DNA from: Candidatus Bathyarchaeota archaeon
Lineage (GTDB): Archaea; Thermoproteota; Bathyarchaeia; Bathyarchaeales; Bathycorpusculaceae
DNA length: 64,000 bases
Assembly: GCA_003164295.1 (NCBI GenBank)
Contig: PLTA01000061.1
Span: forward strand, 179-64,178
Direction: 5' to 3'
Positions 61,199 to 64,000 of the stretch are shown piece by piece (position 1 is the stretch's first letter; every line of letters begins with the position of its first letter). The notes under the pieces are model-generated. The model saw only the letters and a program-made list of their open reading frames with translations, was not told the DNA's origin and made no database searches. The position numbers and the translations under genes are program-made.

Positions 61199-62344
61199 TT
61201 ATTGTTTTTTGAGTGCATTTTTGCGCATTTCTTCGAGTGCTTTGGGGTCTTCTCGGAGCACCTTTGGTATGTAGTTGCATGCTGGATCTGACTCGAAAAG
61301 GTCGCCTGTGTAATATTCAGCTCGTGTGCGGCATCCGCCGCAGATTTCTCGGTACTCGCAGATTCCACATCGGCCTTTGAGGTTGTTTTTGTCACGTAGC
61401 TTTAGGTGCAGTTCACTCTTCTGTAGTTCTTCCCATGCGGTGCGAAGGTTCTTGTCTTTAACGTTGCCGATGCGGTAGCCTTCGTGGAAGCCACAACTTC
61501 GGTAGTCGCCATTTTCGGTTATGCCGATGTAGTTGCCACCGATGGTGCATTTGCCAAGGTAGCCTTCGTTGTACCATTGCCAGAAGTCAACTGGGTTTTT
61601 TTGGCGTACGATGCGAGCGTAGAAAGGTGCGTAAACGTTCACTTTTACTTTGCCGTAGAGTTTGCGTTGTATATCGTAGATTTCGTTGAATGCTGTTTCA
61701 TATTGTTCCGGTGTTGGAGCTATTTCCTCCATATGTTCACCTGCTCTGCCGACCGGAACCAAGTTATGGTAGACAAGCATCCGGGCTTTGTATTTTTCAG
61801 CCAACATTGCGGGATGAGCCATTTTGTCAATGTTAAACTTAGTCATAGTTGTAACTAAGCAATCTAGTAAGCCGACACTGCTAAGTTTCTCCATGGCACG
61901 CACGGCTTGGTCATAGCCGCCCTTGCGTCTGATTTTGTCGTTTGACTCTTTATCGCCGTCAATGCTGATTGCAGTGTGAACTTCATATTTTCGCAATAGA
62001 TCAAAGCGTTTCTCGTCCCAGGCATAACCGCTTGTGATCAAGCTGACTTTCATGTCATGCTTTTTCTCGGCGTATTCAATAACTTCCCATACGTCAGGCC
62101 GAATCAAGGGTTCTCCGCCGCTGATTCCTAGCCATTGTGAACCGAACTCTGCCATTTCATCAACCATGTGTTTGGCCTGTTCGGTGTTTAGTTCTTGGTC
62201 TTTAGCATATGCTTTGGTGTAACTACAATATGTGCAACTGCCCACACAGTTTCGGGTACACCGCCAAACAACCATGAATAATGGGGATGTGATTGGATTC
62301 ATTGAATTACTCATTGAATTCACAGTGTCAAGGTAAATTCGCAT
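61199..62344 (-). CDS. Radical SAM / SPASM domain protein
   Basis: The N-terminal barrel carries WRCTRNCVGSCTYCSY; Cys33, Cys37 and Cys40 form the CxxxCxxC cluster site with an additional Cys29. ISGGEPLIRPDVWEVI and SIDGDKESNDKIRRKGG follow. The C-terminal SPASM part has CTIGGNYIGITENGDYRSCG and CGICEYREICGGCRTRA, which can bind two more clusters. Family members mature peptides or heme-type cofactors (AhbD/NirJ-like); no small precursor peptide gene is adjacent. 381 residues, start ATG 62344; ATG at residue 11 or 15 is also possible. Confidence 0.92.
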   Translation of the reverse strand: MRIYLDTVNSMSNSMNPITSPLFMVVWRCTRNCVGSCTYCSYTKAYAKDQELNTEQAKHMVDEMAEFGSQWLGISGGEPLIRPDVWEVIEYAEKKHDMKVSLITSGYAWDEKRFDLLRKYEVHTAISIDGDKESNDKIRRKGGYDQAVRAMEKLSSVGLLDCLVTTMTKFNIDKMAHPAMLAEKYKARMLVYHNLVPVGRAGEHMEEIAPTPEQYETAFNEIYDIQRKLYGKVKVNVYAPFYARIVRQKNPVDFWQWYNEGYLGKCTIGGNYIGITENGDYRSCGFHEGYRIGNVKDKNLRTAWEELQKSELHLKLRDKNNLKGRCGICEYREICGGCRTRAEYYTGDLFESDPACNYIPKVLREDPKALEEMRKNALKKQ

Positions 62345-62403
62345 AGTCGATATAAAACTTGCTCCTAGAAACAGATTTTTCGTTTCTTGAGGAAGAAAGG
62401 AAA

Positions 62404-62418
62404 GCTATACGATATAGC
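62404..62418. promoter_or_regulatory. Inverted repeat upstream of the radical SAM/SPASM gene
   Basis: GCTATA-CGA-TATAGC, a perfect dyad 60 bases before the start codon. It lies between this gene and the regulator gene upstream. Candidate operator. Confidence 0.35.
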
Positions 62419-62473
62419 ATTGTTATTTTTTTTCTAAATATGCAAAAATGTTGCAACCTTCTTTTTGGTTTAT

Positions 62474-62926
62474 TTAATCTTTAATGCCTTGTTTTCGCCT
62501 ATTTTGAAGAAACCCTTCAACAGTAAAAACTGTCAGTGCTAACCCAGTTATAAGCATCAATAACAGGAAGAAAACTTTAAACTCGTAGGTTTCAACGTGA
62601 AAATGAATAGCCAGCACAAAAGTCTCCACTATAAGAATCGCTAGGAAAACAAAGGAGTAACGCCACATCGCTGGAATCAAGCGTCGACCAAACCAGGTGT
62701 ACCCTTTTACACGTGCTTTGTTTTTTGCTATGTACTCTCCGTAATCGTTTTTTTGTAGATATCCGAGTTCTTCTAGTTTCTGCAGATGCCTGTAAGCCAC
62801 GCTGGGGCTGCTTAAATTCACTGCTTTCATGACATCTCTAGGACCGACTGGCTTACCCTTTTTTATAACATGTAAATACACGTTTAAGGTAGTTCCTTCC
62901 AGTTCCTCGGTCCGGTTCCTTGTCAT
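62474..62926 (-). CDS. Winged-helix regulator with two membrane helices
   Basis: Residues about 1-80 are a winged helix: LNVYLHVIKKGKPVGPRDVM, then LSSPSVAYRHLQKLEELGYL, the recognition helix, and a wing (QKNDYGEYIA). Two hydrophobic segments follow (about 90-110 and 116-138) with a basic end, so the DNA-binding domain is tethered to the membrane. 150 residues. Divergent from the Rnf-type gene and upstream of the radical SAM/SPASM gene; either may be its target. Confidence 0.8.
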   Translation of the reverse strand: MTRNRTEELEGTTLNVYLHVIKKGKPVGPRDVMKAVNLSSPSVAYRHLQKLEELGYLQKNDYGEYIAKNKARVKGYTWFGRRLIPAMWRYSFVFLAILIVETFVLAIHFHVETYEFKVFFLLLMLITGLALTVFTVEGFLQNRRKQGIKD

Positions 62927-63070
62927 TCTTATGCTTCACTTGCAAAATAGCTTTTAACAATTAATAACTATTAGCTTTTCTTAAAATATCTCTTTTTTTG
63001 GGTATCAAAAAGTTTTAGCGGCTTCAAAATTGAATGAAAACACTCATCCCAAATCTGACGGACCTATATC

Positions 63071-63089
63071 TTCTATACTAAATATAGAA
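63071..63089. promoter_or_regulatory. Inverted repeat in the regulator-rnfD intergenic region
   Basis: TTCTATA-CTAAA-TATAGAA, seven-base arms with a five-base spacer, between two divergent genes. The CTATA/TATAG half-sites recur in the dyad at 62404-62418. Candidate operator of the winged-helix regulator. Confidence 0.4.
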
Positions 63090-63167
63090 CATGCATCATG
63101 GTTAAGGAAAGTCTTATAAAACTAATCATCCCTAATTTGAAAGCAGAAATTAAGGAGATTATGAAAA

Positions 63168-64000
63168 ATGTCTAAACCAAAAGAATATTCATGGATGACT
63201 AAAGATAAACTAATGACATACACTTTCTTCTCGCTTATAATACTCACAGTTATTACAGCTGCTCTCTGGTCTGCTGAAAAAACTCCATCCGGCTGGAATC
63301 TTGGACTGACTTTAGGGATTAACGCTTTAATTGCAGTCGGTATCTCCGTTGGACTTGATGCTTTTCTGCATAAAATTGCAGCTGATAGCCAACTTAACCT
63401 ACTGTCTGCTGCCGTCTTTGGCTTGATCGTTACTGACTCGTACACGCTTGGCGTTCCTGTTATGCGTACCGTTGAACTGTTTCCTCTTGAGGCACCTCAG
63501 TGCTTCATCTATGTCGCATTAATTTCTGTTGTAGGTTTGATTATATTCAAAAAGATTGTTGGTACATCAGGCAGAAAATACGTGAATCCTGCTGCGGCTG
63601 CAAAATTTATCGTTATGATACCCTTCCTCGACACATTACTTCTCGCAGTAGACCATCTGAAAAGCTCTTTGCTTCAGGTGCCATCATTGTCTGGTCCTCT
63701 TGGGTTAGCTAGTGTCGTTAACGGCAATGGTTATGGGGGGGCAGCTGGCGCCGTTTCAGGGTTTGGTAGCTATGTAATCAGCTGCTTCTCTAACGCAAGT
63801 CTCAAGGCACCTACAGCAACAATGAATAATTTGATTTCAGCGATGTTATTGGATAAGTTCCACGGCTGGCCTGGCGGAGCATCAGCTATTGCGGTTATTG
63901 TCGTCGGCATAGGCTTTTTTGTGATAGCACGAAAATACATTAAATGGAGAATAACTGTAAGTTACCTAGTAGTAGTTGCGATATTATCATTGATATTATC
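63168..64000 (+). CDS. RnfD/NqrB family electron-transport subunit (cut by window end)
   Basis: The frame opens at ATG 63168, eleven bases after AAGGAG, and is still open at the last base, giving 277 codons. At least eight hydrophobic segments are visible. GRKYVNPAAAAKF matches the conserved Asn-Pro-Ala-Ala stretch of RnfD/NqrB, and KAPTATMNNLISAML lies where these proteins carry covalently bound FMN on a Thr. GWPGGASAIAVIVVG is also typical. Such subunits belong to Na+- or H+-pumping ferredoxin/NAD oxidoreductases; other subunits should follow beyond the window. RnfD, rather than NqrB, is a guess. Confidence 0.82.
   Translation, partial: MSKPKEYSWMTKDKLMTYTFFSLIILTVITAALWSAEKTPSGWNLGLTLGINALIAVGISVGLDAFLHKIAADSQLNLLSAAVFGLIVTDSYTLGVPVMRTVELFPLEAPQCFIYVALISVVGLIIFKKIVGTSGRKYVNPAAAAKFIVMIPFLDTLLLAVDHLKSSLLQVPSLSGPLGLASVVNGNGYGGAAGAVSGFGSYVISCFSNASLKAPTATMNNLISAMLLDKFHGWPGGASAIAVIVVGIGFFVIARKYIKWRITVSYLVVVAILSLIL

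Noticed and set aside
1-64000. tRNA, rRNA, insertion sequences or transposase genes
   Set aside because: I looked through the intergenic gaps and found no cloverleaf-like sequence, rRNA signature or transposase motif.

Overview
The window is archaeal chromosome. Markers are Alba, ribosomal proteins S8e and S2, SRP19, an archaeal-type glutamyl-tRNA synthetase, a GPN-loop GTPase, an MtrH homologue, and the archaeal variant of the mevalonate pathway. SMC-ScpA-ScpB, MtrH without the other Mtr subunits and a moderately AT-rich composition fit a lineage such as Bathyarchaeia (Thermoproteota). That placement is inference; there is no rRNA gene here to prove it.

Layout. 0-2.5 kb: the 3' end of an ABC-2 permease, its decayed partial duplicate, small membrane proteins, a flavodoxin-like protein and Alba. 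2.9-8.5 kb: smc-scpA-scpB and a VapBC pair. 8.7-25.2 kb: S8e, SRP19, GltX, and two blocks of isoprenoid genes on the minus strand, followed by Memo, S2 and enolase. The isoprenoid blocks are GGPP synthase, type 2 IPP isomerase and isopentenyl phosphate kinase, then phosphomevalonate dehydratase small and large subunits, a UbiD-type decarboxylase and mevalonate kinase. Together they cover every step from mevalonate to GGPP. 25.3-26.1 kb: a fluoride riboswitch, a Fluc channel and a DUF190 gene.

26.8-38.5 kb is a polyphosphate island: PPK1, PPK2, Ppx/GppA, a CYTH protein, two paralogous CHAD-metallophosphoesterase-HD fusions, and two paralogous GIY-YIG-like proteins, one with a histone-H1-like Lys/Ala-rich tail. 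The enzymes can make, use and degrade polyphosphate; the CHAD and Lys-rich proteins are candidates for binding it.

38.6-46.5 kb carries zinc-ribbon proteins, the GPN GTPase, bacterial-type MetK, a CinA-like protein, an M48 protease with an EF-hand, and a stand-alone asparagine-synthase-like domain. Three reading frames between 39.2 and 41.5 kb are broken by single-base shifts. 46.7-56.4 kb is rich in corrinoid-related genes: ferredoxin, CbiZ, two tandem B12-binding-type radical SAM proteins, MtrH and a small corrinoid protein, with two unrecognised TIM-barrel-like paralogs. 56.5-64 kb holds two large membrane proteins, a radical SAM/SPASM protein, a membrane-linked winged-helix regulator and the start of an RnfD/NqrB subunit.

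The most unusual non-coding structure is a dispersed intergenic element with at least four clear copies. Each has a run of exactly 10-bp-phased degenerate repeats next to a module with two CAACC motifs exactly 36 bp apart. I do not recognise it as any known repeat class.
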